Assembly: GCA_963827595.1 (NCBI GenBank)
Contig: CAWHBT010000014.1
Location: 1-64,000, forward strand
Reading direction: 5' to 3'
Source of the DNA: DATEDA01 sp963827595
Lineage (GTDB): Bacteria; Pseudomonadota; Gammaproteobacteria; Burkholderiales; SG8-39
Length of the DNA: 64,000 bases
Below, piece after piece: positions 47,618-56,410 of the stretch. The notes below the pieces were generated by a model. That model was not told the origin of the DNA, did no database searches, and worked only from the letters and a program-made list of their open reading frames with translations. Made by a program: the position numbers and the translations under genes. How positions within the stretch are numbered: position 1 is the first letter of the stretch; the number at the start of each line of letters is the position of its first letter.

Positions 47618-47647
47618 TTGGACAAGCCGCGAAGACCTACATAGAAT
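47618..47647 (+). promoter_or_regulatory. Sigma70-type promoter of gltIJKL
   Basis: TTGGAC (47618-47623) and TAGAAT (47642-47647) are separated by 18 bp, starting 18 bp after the ndh stop. Transcription would begin near 47654 and leave a leader of about 58 bases to the gltI ATG. Confidence 0.6.
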
Positions 47648-47711
47648 CGGGTTTTTGCCGGCCCGCCGAAGCATCCACAGAACGCGGTGCCGGACAACGA
47701 GGAGACCCATC

Positions 47712-48621
47712 ATGCGCAAACTCGCACTTCCCGTCGTCGCCGCGCTCGCCCTGGCGCTGGCGCAGCCGGCGGCGTCCCAGGAGCCGACCGGCACCCTGAA
47801 GAAGATCAAGGACACCGGCAGCATCACGCTCGGCCACCGGGACTCGTCGATCCCGTTCTCGTACTACGACGACCAGCAGCGGGTGGTCGGCTATGCCATG
47901 GACATCTGCATGCGGATCGTCGACGCGGTCAAGGCCGAGCTGAAGCTGCAGAAGCTCGACGTCAAGCTAAACCCGGTCACCTCGGCGACGCGGATCCCGC
48001 TGATGGCGAACGGCACGATCGACCTGGAATGCGGCTCGACCACCAACAACCTCGAGCGGCAAAAGCAGGTCGCGTTCACGATCACCCACTACGTGACCGC
48101 GAACCGCTACGTGGCGAAGAAGGCGTCGAACGATCAACAAGCTCGCCGACCTCAAGGGCAAGACCGTCGTCTCGACCTCGGGCACGACGAACATCAAGTG
48201 GCTCACCGAGGAGAACCAGAAACAGAACCTCGGCATGAACATCGTCGCGGCGAAAGACCATGCCGAAGCGTTCCTCATGGTCGACTCCGGGCGCGCGGCG
48301 GCGTTCTTCATGGACGACATCCTGCTCTACAGCCTGGTCGCGGGCGCCAGGAATCCATCGGAGTGGGCGATCGGCAGCGAGGCCTACACGATCGAACCCT
48401 ACGGCATCATGCTGCGCCGCGATGATCCGGCGTTCAAGAAGGTCGTCGACAACGCGGTGACCAATCTCTACAAGAGCGGCCAGATCAACCCGATCTACGA
48501 GAAGTGGTTCCAGAAGCCGGTGCCGCCGAAGGGCGTCAACCTGAACGTGCCGATGAGCGCGCCGTTCAAGAAGGTGATCGCCAGCCCGACCGACTCCGGC
48601 GATCCGGCCGTGTACCAGTAA
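47712..48621 (+). CDS. gltI: Glutamate/aspartate ABC transporter substrate-binding protein, one frame change
   Basis: The periplasmic receptor for acidic amino acids, about 302 residues. The signal peptide ends QPAASQ. The fold is clear from GHRDSSIPFSYYDDQQRVVGY (residues about 42-62), NGTIDLECGSTTNN, and after the break NKLADLKGKTVVSTSGTTN, FFMDDILLYSLVAGA and INPIYEKWFQKPVPPKG. A base gained near 48130 (AACGATCAAC) shifts the frame between VAKKAS and INKLADL. The length of 910 bp is one over a whole number of codons. It heads the gltIJKL operon; a strong hairpin separates it from gltJ. Confidence 0.92.
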
Positions 48622-48686
48622 CCGCCTGACAGCATCACCGGGCGGGAGCGGCGGCGCCGCGCTCCTCGCCCGCATGCCAGCGAAGC

Positions 48687-48713
48687 GGGCCGCTCGCGCC
48701 CCGCGAGCGGCCC
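48687..48713 (+). other. Perfect 11-bp hairpin between gltI and gltJ
   Basis: GGGCCGCTCGC (48687-48697) pairs with GCGAGCGGCCC (48703-48713) around the loop GCCCC. It lies in the 105-bp gltI-gltJ gap, has no T run, and precedes the gltJ ribosome-binding site (GGGGAGGA) by two bases. In binding-protein transporter operons such stems commonly protect the upstream receptor mRNA and lower expression of the permease genes. Confidence 0.75.
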
Positions 48714-48726
48714 AGGGGAGGAAGGC

Positions 48727-49485
48727 ATGAAATACAACTGGAATTGGGGCGTCTTCTGGCAGCCTGCCGCCGACGGCAGCGGCACCTGGCTCCATTACCT
48801 GCTCGTGGGCGTCGTCTGGACGCTCACCACCGCGCTCGCCGCGTGGGTCATCGCGCTCGCGATCGGCTCGGCGCTCGGCGTGATACGCACCACGCCGAGC
48901 AAGTGGGCGGTCCGGCTCGGCAACGGCTACGTCGAGTTCTTCCGCAACGTCCCGCTGCTCGTGCAGATGTTCCTGTGGTTCTTCGTGATGCCCGAGCTCG
49001 TGCCCAAGGCCGTCGGCGACTGGATCAAGCAGATGCCGCCGCCCTGGAGCGCCTACATCCCGGCGGTGCTGTGTCTCGGTTTCTACACCGCGGCGCGCGT
49101 CGCGGAGCAGGTGCGCGCCGGGATCCAGTCGCTGCCGCGCGGCCAGATGATGGCGGGGACGGCGGTCGGGTTCACGCTGCCACAGGCCTACCGGTACGTG
49201 GTGCTGCCCCAGGCCTACCGGATCATCCTGCCGCCGCTCACCTCCGAGTTCCTGAACATCATCAAGAACAGCTCCATCGCGCTCACGATCGGGCTGCTGG
49301 AGCTCACGGCCCGCGCGCGGGCGATGTCGGAGTTCACGTTCCAGGTGTTCGAGGCGTTCACCGGGGCGACGGTCCTATATCTCCTGATCAACGTCGTCGT
49401 CGTGTTCGGCATGCGCTGGGTCGAGAAGCGGCTCGCGGTGCCGGGACTGATCGCCGTCGGCGGCGCCCCGCTAGCGGGGCACTGA
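48727..49485 (+). CDS. gltJ: Glutamate/aspartate ABC transporter permease
   Basis: A 252-residue inner-membrane permease. It begins MKYNWNWGVFWQPAADGSG, typical of GltJ, then has about five helices. The amino-acid permease motif YVEFFRNVPLLVQMFLWFF is at about residues 62-80, and the EAA loop VRAGIQSLPRGQMMAGTAVG is at about 130-150, which contacts the ATPase. It is 3 bp from gltK; the two permeases form the heterodimeric channel. Confidence 0.94.
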   Translation: MKYNWNWGVFWQPAADGSGTWLHYLLVGVVWTLTTALAAWVIALAIGSALGVIRTTPSKWAVRLGNGYVEFFRNVPLLVQMFLWFFVMPELVPKAVGDWIKQMPPPWSAYIPAVLCLGFYTAARVAEQVRAGIQSLPRGQMMAGTAVGFTLPQAYRYVVLPQAYRIILPPLTSEFLNIIKNSSIALTIGLLELTARARAMSEFTFQVFEAFTGATVLYLLINVVVVFGMRWVEKRLAVPGLIAVGGAPLAGH

Positions 49486-49488
49486 GCC

Positions 49489-50187
49489 ATGTTCGCCGAG
49501 TTCGACTGGGACGTCATCCAGCGCAGCCTTCCCTACCTCTTCAAGGAGGGGATGACGTTCACGCTGACGCTGACTGGGCTCGCGATGTTCTTCGGCATCA
49601 TCCTCGGCACGCTGCTCGCGATGATGCGGCTCTCCAGCTTCAAGCCGCTGTCGTGGATCGCCGGCACGTACGTGAACCTGATGCGGTCGGTGCCGCTGGT
49701 GCTGGTGATCTTCTGGTTCTACTTCCTCGTGCCGTACATCGGTGCGTGGATCCTCCAGCAGAACGAGCCGGTCAAGGTCGGCGCTTTCCTCTCCTCGGTG
49801 ATCACGTTCACGCTCTTCGAGGCGGCGTACTACTGCGAGATCATGCGCGCCGGCATCCAGTCGATCCCGCGCGGCCAGGTGTGGGCGGGCTACGCGCTCG
49901 GACTCAATTACTGGCAGACGATGGGGCAGATCGTGCTGCCGCAGGCGTTCCGGAACATGATGCCGATCCTGCTCACGCAGACGATCATCCTGTTCCAGGA
50001 CACTTCCCTCGTGTACGTGCTGTCGATCACCGACTTCCTCGGCGCGGCGAGCAAGATCGCGCAGCGCGACGGGCGGCTGGTCGAGATGTACCTCTTCGTC
50101 GCGGTCGTCTACTTCATCATCAGCTACTTCCTGTCGTACCTCGTGAAGCGGCTGCAGGTGCGGATCGCGGTGCCCGGCAAAATGTAG
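49489..50187 (+). CDS. gltK: Glutamate/aspartate ABC transporter permease
   Basis: A 232-residue second permease. It begins MFAEFDWDVIQRSLPYLFKEG, the GltK opening, with YVNLMRSVPLVLVIFWFYF near residue 63 and the EAA loop MRAGIQSIPRGQVWAGYALG near 120. SITDFLGAASKIAQRDGRL near 180 is also characteristic. It is separated from gltL by 10 bp containing GGAG. Confidence 0.94.
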   Translation: MFAEFDWDVIQRSLPYLFKEGMTFTLTLTGLAMFFGIILGTLLAMMRLSSFKPLSWIAGTYVNLMRSVPLVLVIFWFYFLVPYIGAWILQQNEPVKVGAFLSSVITFTLFEAAYYCEIMRAGIQSIPRGQVWAGYALGLNYWQTMGQIVLPQAFRNMMPILLTQTIILFQDTSLVYVLSITDFLGAASKIAQRDGRLVEMYLFVAVVYFIISYFLSYLVKRLQVRIAVPGKM

Positions 50188-50197
50188 GAGAGTTTCG

Positions 50198-50932
50198 ATG
50201 GCGATGATCGAGATGAAGAACGTGAGCAAGTGGTACGGGGCCTTCCAGGTGCTCACGAACTGCACGACGAACGTCGACAAGGGCGAGGTCGTCGTGGTGT
50301 GCGGCCCGTCGGGCTCGGGCAAGTCGACGCTGATCAAGTGCGTGAACGCGCTCGAGCCGTTCCAGAAGGGCGACGTCGTCGTCGACGGCATCTCCGTCTC
50401 CGACCCGAAGACCAACCTGCCGAAGCTCCGCGCGCGCGTGGGGATGGTGTTCCAGCACTTCGAGCTGTTTCCCCACATGAGCGTGAGCGACAACCTGGCG
50501 CTCGCTCAAGTCAAGGTGCTGGGCCGCAGCCGGGACGAGGCGACCGCAAGGGGGATGAAGTACCTCGACCGCGTCGGACTGCAGGAGCACGCGCACAAGT
50601 ACCCGGGCCAGCTCTCGGGCGGGCAGCAGCAGCGCGTCGCGATCGCGCGCGGCCTGTCGATGGACCCGATCGCGATGCTCTTCGACGAGCCGACCTCGGC
50701 CCTCGACCCGGAGATGATCAACGAGGTGCTCGACGTCATGGTCGGACTGGCCCATGAGGGCATGACCATGATGGTGGTCACGCACGAGATGGGCTTCGCG
50801 CGCAAGGTAGCGAACCGCGTCATCTTCATGGATCGGGGGGAGATCGTCGAGGACGCGAAAAAGGACGATTTCTTCGGCAAGCCGCGCTCCGAGCGCGCGG
50901 TCCAGTTCCTGTCCAAGATCCTGCATCACTAA
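50198..50932 (+). CDS. gltL: Glutamate/aspartate ABC transporter ATPase
   Basis: The 244-residue ATP-binding subunit. Walker A GPSGSGKSTLIKC is at about residues 38-50, the Q loop in VFQHFELFPHM near 85, the signature LSGGQQQRVAIARGL near 138-152, Walker B MLFDEPTSALDPEM near 160, and the switch His in VVTHEMGFA near 195. It is the last gene of the operon. A dispersed 36-bp repeat starts 4 bp after its stop. Confidence 0.96.
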   Translation: MAMIEMKNVSKWYGAFQVLTNCTTNVDKGEVVVVCGPSGSGKSTLIKCVNALEPFQKGDVVVDGISVSDPKTNLPKLRARVGMVFQHFELFPHMSVSDNLALAQVKVLGRSRDEATARGMKYLDRVGLQEHAHKYPGQLSGGQQQRVAIARGLSMDPIAMLFDEPTSALDPEMINEVLDVMVGLAHEGMTMMVVTHEMGFARKVANRVIFMDRGEIVEDAKKDDFFGKPRSERAVQFLSKILHH

Positions 50933-50935
50933 GGG

Positions 50936-50971
50936 TGCATGAGCCCGCCGGGCCGCCCCAAGGGCGAATCC
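50936..50971 (+). repeat. Dispersed 36-bp repeat, copy A
   Basis: The 36 bp beginning TGCATGAGCCCGCCGGGC and ending GCGAATCC match 58785-58820 at 34 of 36 positions in the same orientation. Copy A sits 4 bp after the gltL stop. Read from its ATG, both copies give the peptide pattern MSxPGRPKxES. Confidence 0.85.
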
Positions 50972-51189
50972 CGAGCGCGGGACGCGCGAGGGTAGTTCGA
51001 TAAGCGCGCCCGGCCGCCTCGGACTCCGCCCCGGAAGCGGGTCGCGGCCGACCGCTTCGACGGCGTGTGGCCCGCGCAACTCGCGCTGCGACACTGATCG
51101 CCGGGCCCGGGCGTCGGCACCTGAACGCGCAAAGATCCCGTCCGTCACGCATGGTCATGCGCGTGCACGCGGCGGCGGCCGGCTCCCCG

Positions 51190-51675
51190 GCGGAGCCCCG
51201 ACACCGGCCGCGGTACCGGCCCCGGTAAAGCCGCCGGTGGCCGAGCGCAGCCCGCCGGCGGAACAGCGGACCACGGCGGCACCGAAGCCGGTTGCACCGC
51301 GCACCGAGGTGGTCGCAGCGCGACCTCCCCCCGACGCCGCGCGATTCGACGGGTCCTGGGAGGCCCAGCTCGCGTGCGAGGCATTCGGCGAGCTGCCCGC
51401 CGGCGGCCCGGCGTTCACCGTCGAGGTTCGCGCCGGCGCGGCCAAGGCCAACCTGGGCACGCCGGGAAAGCCCGGCCACCTGCGGCTCGAGGGGAAGATC
51501 GCGGACGATGATCGGCTCGCGCTCGCCGGCATCGCGATCTCGGCCGCGAAGGCCTACTACGGCCGCGAGCTCACGGCCCGCTTCGACGGCCGCTTCAACG
51601 GCCGGAGCTACGACGGCCGGCGGACCCTTGGGCCCGCGCAAATGCGGGCTGACGATGACGCGCGCCGGAAGCTGA
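51190..51675 (+). pseudogene. Remnant of a Pro-rich protein with C-terminal beta-type domain
   Basis: There is no start codon for this coding segment. A Pro/Ala linker (PTPAAVPAPVKPPVAERSPP) leads into a compact domain, RFDGSWEAQLACEAFG to YYGRELTARFDGRFNGRSYDG, ending after a frame change near 51640 in LGPRKCGLTMTRAGS at 51675. Upstream, 51043-51096 encodes DRFDGVWPAQLALRH and a stop, a partial second copy of the same domain opening, so the ancestral protein probably had the domain twice. The N-terminus and most of repeat one are gone. This looks like true decay rather than a single sequencing error. Function unknown. The stretch 50972-51189 otherwise shows nothing. Confidence 0.5.
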
Positions 51676-51683
51676 GGCCGCCG

Positions 51684-53366
51684 CTAGCGCCGCGCGAGCG
51701 CTTTCGCGCGGATCGCGTCGAGCGTCATCTGGGTGGTGATCGCTTGCGGATCGAGGTGAAGGTCGATCAACGCGGGCTTGCCCGCAGCCACGCAGCGCTC
51801 GAACGCCGGCCCGAACTCTGCCGTCTCGACGACCGTCTCGCCGTGCGCGCCGAACGCGCGCGCATACGCCGCGAAATCCGGGTTGCGCAGGTCGGTGCCG
51901 TAGACGCGCCCCGGATACTCGCGCTCCTGGTGCATGCGGATCGTGCCGTACATGCCGTTGTTGATCACGAGGAAGATCACGCGCGCGTCGTACTGGACCG
52001 CGGTCGCGAGCTCCTGGCCGTTCATCAGGAAGTCGCCGTCGCCGTTGAAGCACAGCACCATCCTGCCGGGCGCCGCGATCTTCGCCGCGACGCCGGCCGG
52101 AACGCCGTAGCCCATCGCGCCCGAGGTCGGCCCGATCTGGGTCCGGAACGCCGGGTAGCGGTAGAAGCGCTGCACCCAGCCGGTGAAGTTCCCCGCGCCG
52201 GTGACCATGATCGCGTCCTCGGGCACGTGCTTGCTCAGAAAGTCGATCACGTCCCACATCTGGACGCGGCCCGGGTTCTCGCGCCGGACGATCCATTCGC
52301 GATACTCGGCGTTCGCCGCGCGCGTCGCGTCGCGCCAGCGGCGCGCGTCGACCGGCTTCATCGCCGCGAGCGCCGCCGCGATCTGCGGCATGCCGGAGTT
52401 GATCAGGAGATCGCCTTGGTACACCCGCCCGAGCTCCTCCGCGCCGGCGTGCACGTGGACGAGCTTCTGCGCCGGGCGCGGCGGGACGAGCAGCGTGTAG
52501 CCGCCGGTCGTCATCTCGCCGAGCCGCGGCCCGATCGCGAGCACGAGGTCGGCGTCCCTGATGCGCTGCGCCAGCTTCGGGTTGGGACCGATGCCGACGT
52601 CGCCAGCGTAGTTCGGATGCCGGTTGTCGAACGTGTCCTGGAACCGGAACGCGCAGCCGATCGGCAGGTCGTTCGCCTCCGCGAACCGCCGCAGATCCGC
52701 GCACGCGGCCGGATTCCAGCCCCACCCGCCCACCAGCACGAACGGGCGCTCGGCCGCCGCGAGCAGCTCGCGCAGGCGCGCGACGTCCGCCGCCCCGGGA
52801 TGCGCCTGCACCGCGCGATAGGGGTCGGTGTCTGCGACCGCCGCCGTCTCGGTCAGCACGTCCTCGGGCAGCGCGAGCACGACCGGGCCCGGCCGCCCGG
52901 AGGTCGCGCAGTGAAAAGCGTGGCTCAGGAATTCGGGCATGCGGTCGGCGCGGTCGACCGAGGCGACCCACTTCGCCATCTGGCCGAACATGCGGCGGTA
53001 GTCCATCTCCTGGAACGCCTCGCGCTCGGCGAAGTCGGTGCCGACCTGGCCGACGAAAAGGATCATCGGCGTCGAGTCCTGGAACGCGGTGTGCACGCCG
53101 ATCGCGGCGTTGGTCGCGCCCGGCCCGCGCGTCACGAAGCAGATCCCGGGCTTGCCGGTCAGCTTGGCGTAGCCTTCGGCCATATAGGCGGCGCCGCCGT
53201 CCTGCCGCGCCACGACGAGCCGGATCGCGTCGCGCGCGTCGTAGAGCGCGTCGAGCACGGCAAGGTAGCTCTCGCCGGGCACGCAGAACGCGGTGTCGAC
53301 GCCGTGGACTTTCAGCGCATCGACGAGGATCTGGGCGGCAGTGCGGGTCTTGAGCTCGTGCTTCAT
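51684..53366 (-). CDS. Thiamine-diphosphate enzyme, acetolactate synthase-like
   Basis: A 560-residue ThDP-dependent enzyme of the POX/acetolactate synthase family. The N-terminal Pyr domain has CVPGESYLAVLDALYD, the Glu-containing RQDGGAAYMAEGYAKLTG and TRGPGATNAAIGVHTAFQDS. The C-terminal PP domain has the ThDP motif GDGDFLMNGQELATAVQYDA ending in NNGMYGTIR. It could act on a 2-keto acid or 2-hydroxyacyl-CoA; it is not assigned to branched-chain amino-acid synthesis because no ilvN/ilvC is near. Its ATG overlaps the cupin gene stop (ATGA). It is last in the aldehyde dehydrogenase-NIPSNAP-cupin-ThDP enzyme unit and so probably catabolic. Confidence 0.88.
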   Translation of the reverse strand: MKHELKTRTAAQILVDALKVHGVDTAFCVPGESYLAVLDALYDARDAIRLVVARQDGGAAYMAEGYAKLTGKPGICFVTRGPGATNAAIGVHTAFQDSTPMILFVGQVGTDFAEREAFQEMDYRRMFGQMAKWVASVDRADRMPEFLSHAFHCATSGRPGPVVLALPEDVLTETAAVADTDPYRAVQAHPGAADVARLRELLAAAERPFVLVGGWGWNPAACADLRRFAEANDLPIGCAFRFQDTFDNRHPNYAGDVGIGPNPKLAQRIRDADLVLAIGPRLGEMTTGGYTLLVPPRPAQKLVHVHAGAEELGRVYQGDLLINSGMPQIAAALAAMKPVDARRWRDATRAANAEYREWIVRRENPGRVQMWDVIDFLSKHVPEDAIMVTGAGNFTGWVQRFYRYPAFRTQIGPTSGAMGYGVPAGVAAKIAAPGRMVLCFNGDGDFLMNGQELATAVQYDARVIFLVINNGMYGTIRMHQEREYPGRVYGTDLRNPDFAAYARAFGAHGETVVETAEFGPAFERCVAAGKPALIDLHLDPQAITTQMTLDAIRAKALARR

Positions 53367-54016
53367 GGCGTGATGAACTCGTCGCAGAACACCTGGTAGC
53401 GCTGCGTCTTCGGCTTGTCATGGTCCTCGGGCCGGAGGTAGCGGATCGAGGACGTCCCCTTGAGTTCGCGCGGGAGGATCATCACCCGCGCGAAGCTCGT
53501 CGGTTCCCGCTCGGCGGCGTGCGCGAGCACTGGATCCGGGCCGGCCTCGAACCACGCCTCGCCCGGCCGCAGCGTGCGCGCGGCCCCGTTCACCTCGACG
53601 CGGATCTCGCCCGCGAGCAGGCAGCGGATCCCGGGCCCGCGGTGCGTGTGCAGGTACGCGATCCCGCCCGGCGGGAAGTCGACCCGATCGAGCCGCATCA
53701 GGTAGCCGGCGGGATCGGCGAGTTCCACGGCGTGGGCGAGGCCGAGCCGCGAGTCCGCGCCCGGCGCCTCGCCGGCCGGCGCGCCGCTCGGCACGAGCTC
53801 CCAGCGCAGCAGCACCGCACCGTTGGCGCCCGCGGCCACGGCGCACTCGACCGCGCCATGCCACGCGCTGTTCGACGCGAGCGTCGCAGCCTGGCCGACG
53901 GCGCGGATGGTCGCGTCCCCGTCGCGCACGTAGATCACCCGGTTCGTGGCGGAGAGCGGCGTCGCCGCCTTCGGCGCGAGGCGGTCGGTGTAGAGCCGCA
54001 GCGTGCGCGCGGCCAC
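53363..54016 (-). CDS. Cupin-like protein of unknown function
   Basis: A 217-residue protein starting with GTG at 54016, 2 bp after the NIPSNAP-like stop, and overlapping the ThDP enzyme start by four bases. The second half contains a cupin fold pattern: DFPPGGIAYLHTHRGPGIRCLLAGEIRVEV, where the two His and following Gly/Pro residues form a possible metal site, then GEAWFEAGPDPVLAHAA. The N-terminal half looks like a weaker second cupin repeat. It ends FARVMILPRELKG and a short tail. Gene position suggests a role in the same pathway as its neighbours. Confidence 0.7.
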   Translation of the reverse strand: MAARTLRLYTDRLAPKAATPLSATNRVIYVRDGDATIRAVGQAATLASNSAWHGAVECAVAAGANGAVLLRWELVPSGAPAGEAPGADSRLGLAHAVELADPAGYLMRLDRVDFPPGGIAYLHTHRGPGIRCLLAGEIRVEVNGAARTLRPGEAWFEAGPDPVLAHAAEREPTSFARVMILPRELKGTSSIRYLRPEDHDKPKTQRYQVFCDEFITP

Positions 54017-54018
54017 GC

Positions 54019-54365
54019 TCAGGCCTGCTTGGCCGCCTTGAGCATCGCCTGCAGCTTCGTCGCGAAGAACGGTGCCGGGACCATGATCCGCGTCTCCTGG
54101 TGCACGATCAGCGTCTGGACCTTCTTCGCGTACGCCTGCCAGCCCGGATCGGTCCACATCTTCGCGCGGCACTCCGCGCGCTGCTTCAGGTCCTCGTACG
54201 CCCACATGTGCACGATCATGTTGAGCGGCCCGACCTCGGTGGAGTAGTAGCCCGCCATCGCCGGCAGGTAGCTCATCTGGAGGGGAGTCCCTCCTCCTGG
54301 TAGAGCTTGAGGAATTCCGGCACCTTGCCCGGGTGCAGCGTGTACATGCGTTCCTCGACGAACAT
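54019..54365 (-). CDS. NIPSNAP-family protein, one frame change
   Basis: A protein of about 115 residues with a dimeric alpha-beta barrel fold. The ATG at 54365 opens MFVEERMYTLHPGKVPEFLK, the classic NIPSNAP start. The frame breaks near 54288, where one base seems missing (GGACTCCCCTCC); the chain continues LQMSYLPAMAGYYSTEVGPL, then NMIVHMWAYEDLKQRAECRA. The latter HMWAYEDLxxR pattern is the family hallmark. The function of these proteins in bacteria is unknown, though they often occur in catabolic operons. It starts 34 bp after the aldehyde dehydrogenase. Confidence 0.8.
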
Positions 54366-54399
54366 CGCGATTCCTTCTGGTGGCGAGGCCGGCGGAATT

Positions 54400-55843
54400 C
54401 TACATGGCGGGGTTGACGTACGGAAGTCTTGACCGTCGTGTAGAACTCGACGGCGTAGCGGCCCTGCTCGCGCGGCCCGTAGCTCGAGCCCTTCCGGCCG
54501 CCGAACGGCACGTGATAGTCCACGCCGGCGGTCGGGAGATTCACCATCACCATCCCGGCGGCGGAGTTGCGCTTGAAGTGCTCGGCGTGCTTGAGCGAGG
54601 TCGTGGCGATGCCCGACGACAGGCCGAACGGCGTGTCGTTCGCGACCGCGAGCGCCTCGTCGTAGTCCTTCACCCGGATCACCGCGGCGACCGGCCCGAA
54701 GATCTCCTCGCGATTGATGCGCATCTGCGGCGTCGTCCCGGTGAAGAGCGCGGGGGCGAGGTAATAGCCCTCGGTCGCGCGCTTCAGGCGCTCGCCGCCC
54801 GCGGCGAGCTTCGCGCCCTCCTGCTGCCCGAGGGCGAGGTACTGGAGGTCCTGCTCGAGCTGCTTCTGGTCGACGACCGGGCCGATGTCGGTTCCGTCCT
54901 TCAGCGCGTCGTCGACCTTGAGCGCCTTCATCTTCTCGGTGAGCGCCGCAACGAAGCGGTCGTGGATGCCCGGCGTGACGACCAGCCGGCTCGCCGCCGT
55001 GCATCGCTGGCCGGTCGAGAAGAAGGCGCTCTGCACCGCGACGTTCACCGCGGTGTCGAGGTCGGCGTCGTCGAGCACGACCTGCGGGTTCTTCCCGCCC
55101 ATCTCGAGCTGGACCTTCGCGAGCCGCGCGGCGCAGTGCTGCGCCACCCGCTTGCCGACCTCCTGCGAGCCGGTGAAGCTGACCGCGTCGATTCCGGGAT
55201 CGGTCGCCAGCAGCTCGCCGACGACCGCGCCGCGGCCCATGACCAGGTTGAACACGCCCTGCGGCAGGCCGCTCCGCGCGATGATGTCGGCCAGGGCCCA
55301 GGCGCAGCCGGGCACGAGGTCCGCGGGCTTGAAGACGACGCAGTTCCCGTAGGCGAGCGCCGGCGCGATCTTCCACGCCGGGATCGCGATCGGGAAGTTC
55401 CACGGGGTGATGATCCCGATGACGCCGACGGGCTCGCGCGTGATCTCGACCCGGATCCCGGGCCGCACCGACGGCACCAGCTCGCCCGCGAGCCGCAGGC
55501 ACTCGCCGGCGAAGAACCTGAAGATGTAGCCCGCGCGCCCCGCCTCGCCGATGCCCTCGGGCTTCGTCTTGCCCTCCTCGCGGGCGAGCAGGGTGCCGAG
55601 CTCCTCCTTCCGCGCGAGGATCTCGTTCGCGATCCGGTCGAGCGCGTCGGCACGCGCCTGGATGTTCCCGCGCGACCACGCCGGGAACGCCGTCCGCGCC
55701 GCCGCGATCGCGGCCCGAACCTGCGCCGCGTCGGCGCGCGCGTACTCGCCGACGACGTCGGCGACGTTCGAGGGGTTGATGTTCGGCGCGGCGGTCGCGC
55801 CCGCCACCCACTCGCCGCCGATGAGGTTCTGGTGCGCTGGCAT
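54400..55843 (-). CDS. NAD(P)-dependent aldehyde dehydrogenase
   Basis: About 480 residues, oxidising an aldehyde to an acid. It begins MPAHQNLIGGEWVAGATAAP. The key motifs are PWNFPIAIPAWKIAPALAYG with the catalytic Asn (about 150), SFTGSQEVGKR (about 235), LEMGGKNPQVVLDDADLD with the general base Glu (about 255) and GQRCTAASR with the nucleophile Cys (about 290). Closest in style to 2-oxoglutarate-semialdehyde and related dehydrogenases. An extra base near 54424 moves the frame; the corrected end is KTSYVNPAM and stop at 54400-54402. It heads a four-gene minus-strand unit, divergent from the CoA-binding protein gene with a 92-bp gap. Confidence 0.92.
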
Positions 55844-55935
55844 GGCTCGCCTCGGTCTGGACAGGATCGGCAAGTATGCCCTGACGCCGACGCACCCGAT
55901 AGAATGGCGGCGAAGTACGCTGCGCGCACCCACCC

Positions 55936-56409
55936 ATGACCGACGACATCCCAGGGCTCCGCCGGATTCTCGCGTCCAGCAAGGTCATCGCGGTCGTCGG
56001 GCTGTCCGCGCAGTGGTTCCGGCCGAGCTATTTCGCGGCGAAGTACATGCTCGAGCACGGTTATACGGTGCTCCCGGTGAACCCCAACTACCGCGAGATC
56101 CTCGGCCAGAAGTGCTACGCCAGCCTCAGCGACCTTCCGGTCCCGGTGGACATCGTCGACTGCTTCCGCAAGGCCGAGGACATCGGTCCGATCGCCGACG
56201 CTGCGATCGCGATCCGGGCGAAGGTGCTGTGGCAGCAGCTCGGCGTGCGCAACGTCGCGGCGGCCGCCAAGGCCGAGGCCGCCGGGCTCGAGACGGTCGT
56301 GGACCGGTGCGTGAAGATCGAGCACGCGCGCCTGTTCGGCGGCCTGAACTGGGCGGGCGTGAACACGAAAGTGATCTCGGCGAAGCGGCCGAGGTACATA
56401 GCCAACTGA
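55936..56409 (+). CDS. CoA-binding protein (YccU-like)
   Basis: A 157-residue Rossmann-fold protein of the CoA-binding domain family. It shows KVIAVVGLSAQWFRPSYFAAKYML (about residues 16-39), GYTVLPVNPNYREILGQKCY and VDIVDCFRKAEDIGPIADAA, typical of the stand-alone YccU-type proteins, whose role is not firmly known. TAGAAT at 55900-55905 may be its -10. The stop is 1 bp from the MetY-type gene, with which it is surely co-transcribed. Confidence 0.9.
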   Translation: MTDDIPGLRRILASSKVIAVVGLSAQWFRPSYFAAKYMLEHGYTVLPVNPNYREILGQKCYASLSDLPVPVDIVDCFRKAEDIGPIADAAIAIRAKVLWQQLGVRNVAAAAKAEAAGLETVVDRCVKIEHARLFGGLNWAGVNTKVISAKRPRYIAN

Positions 56410-56410
56410 C

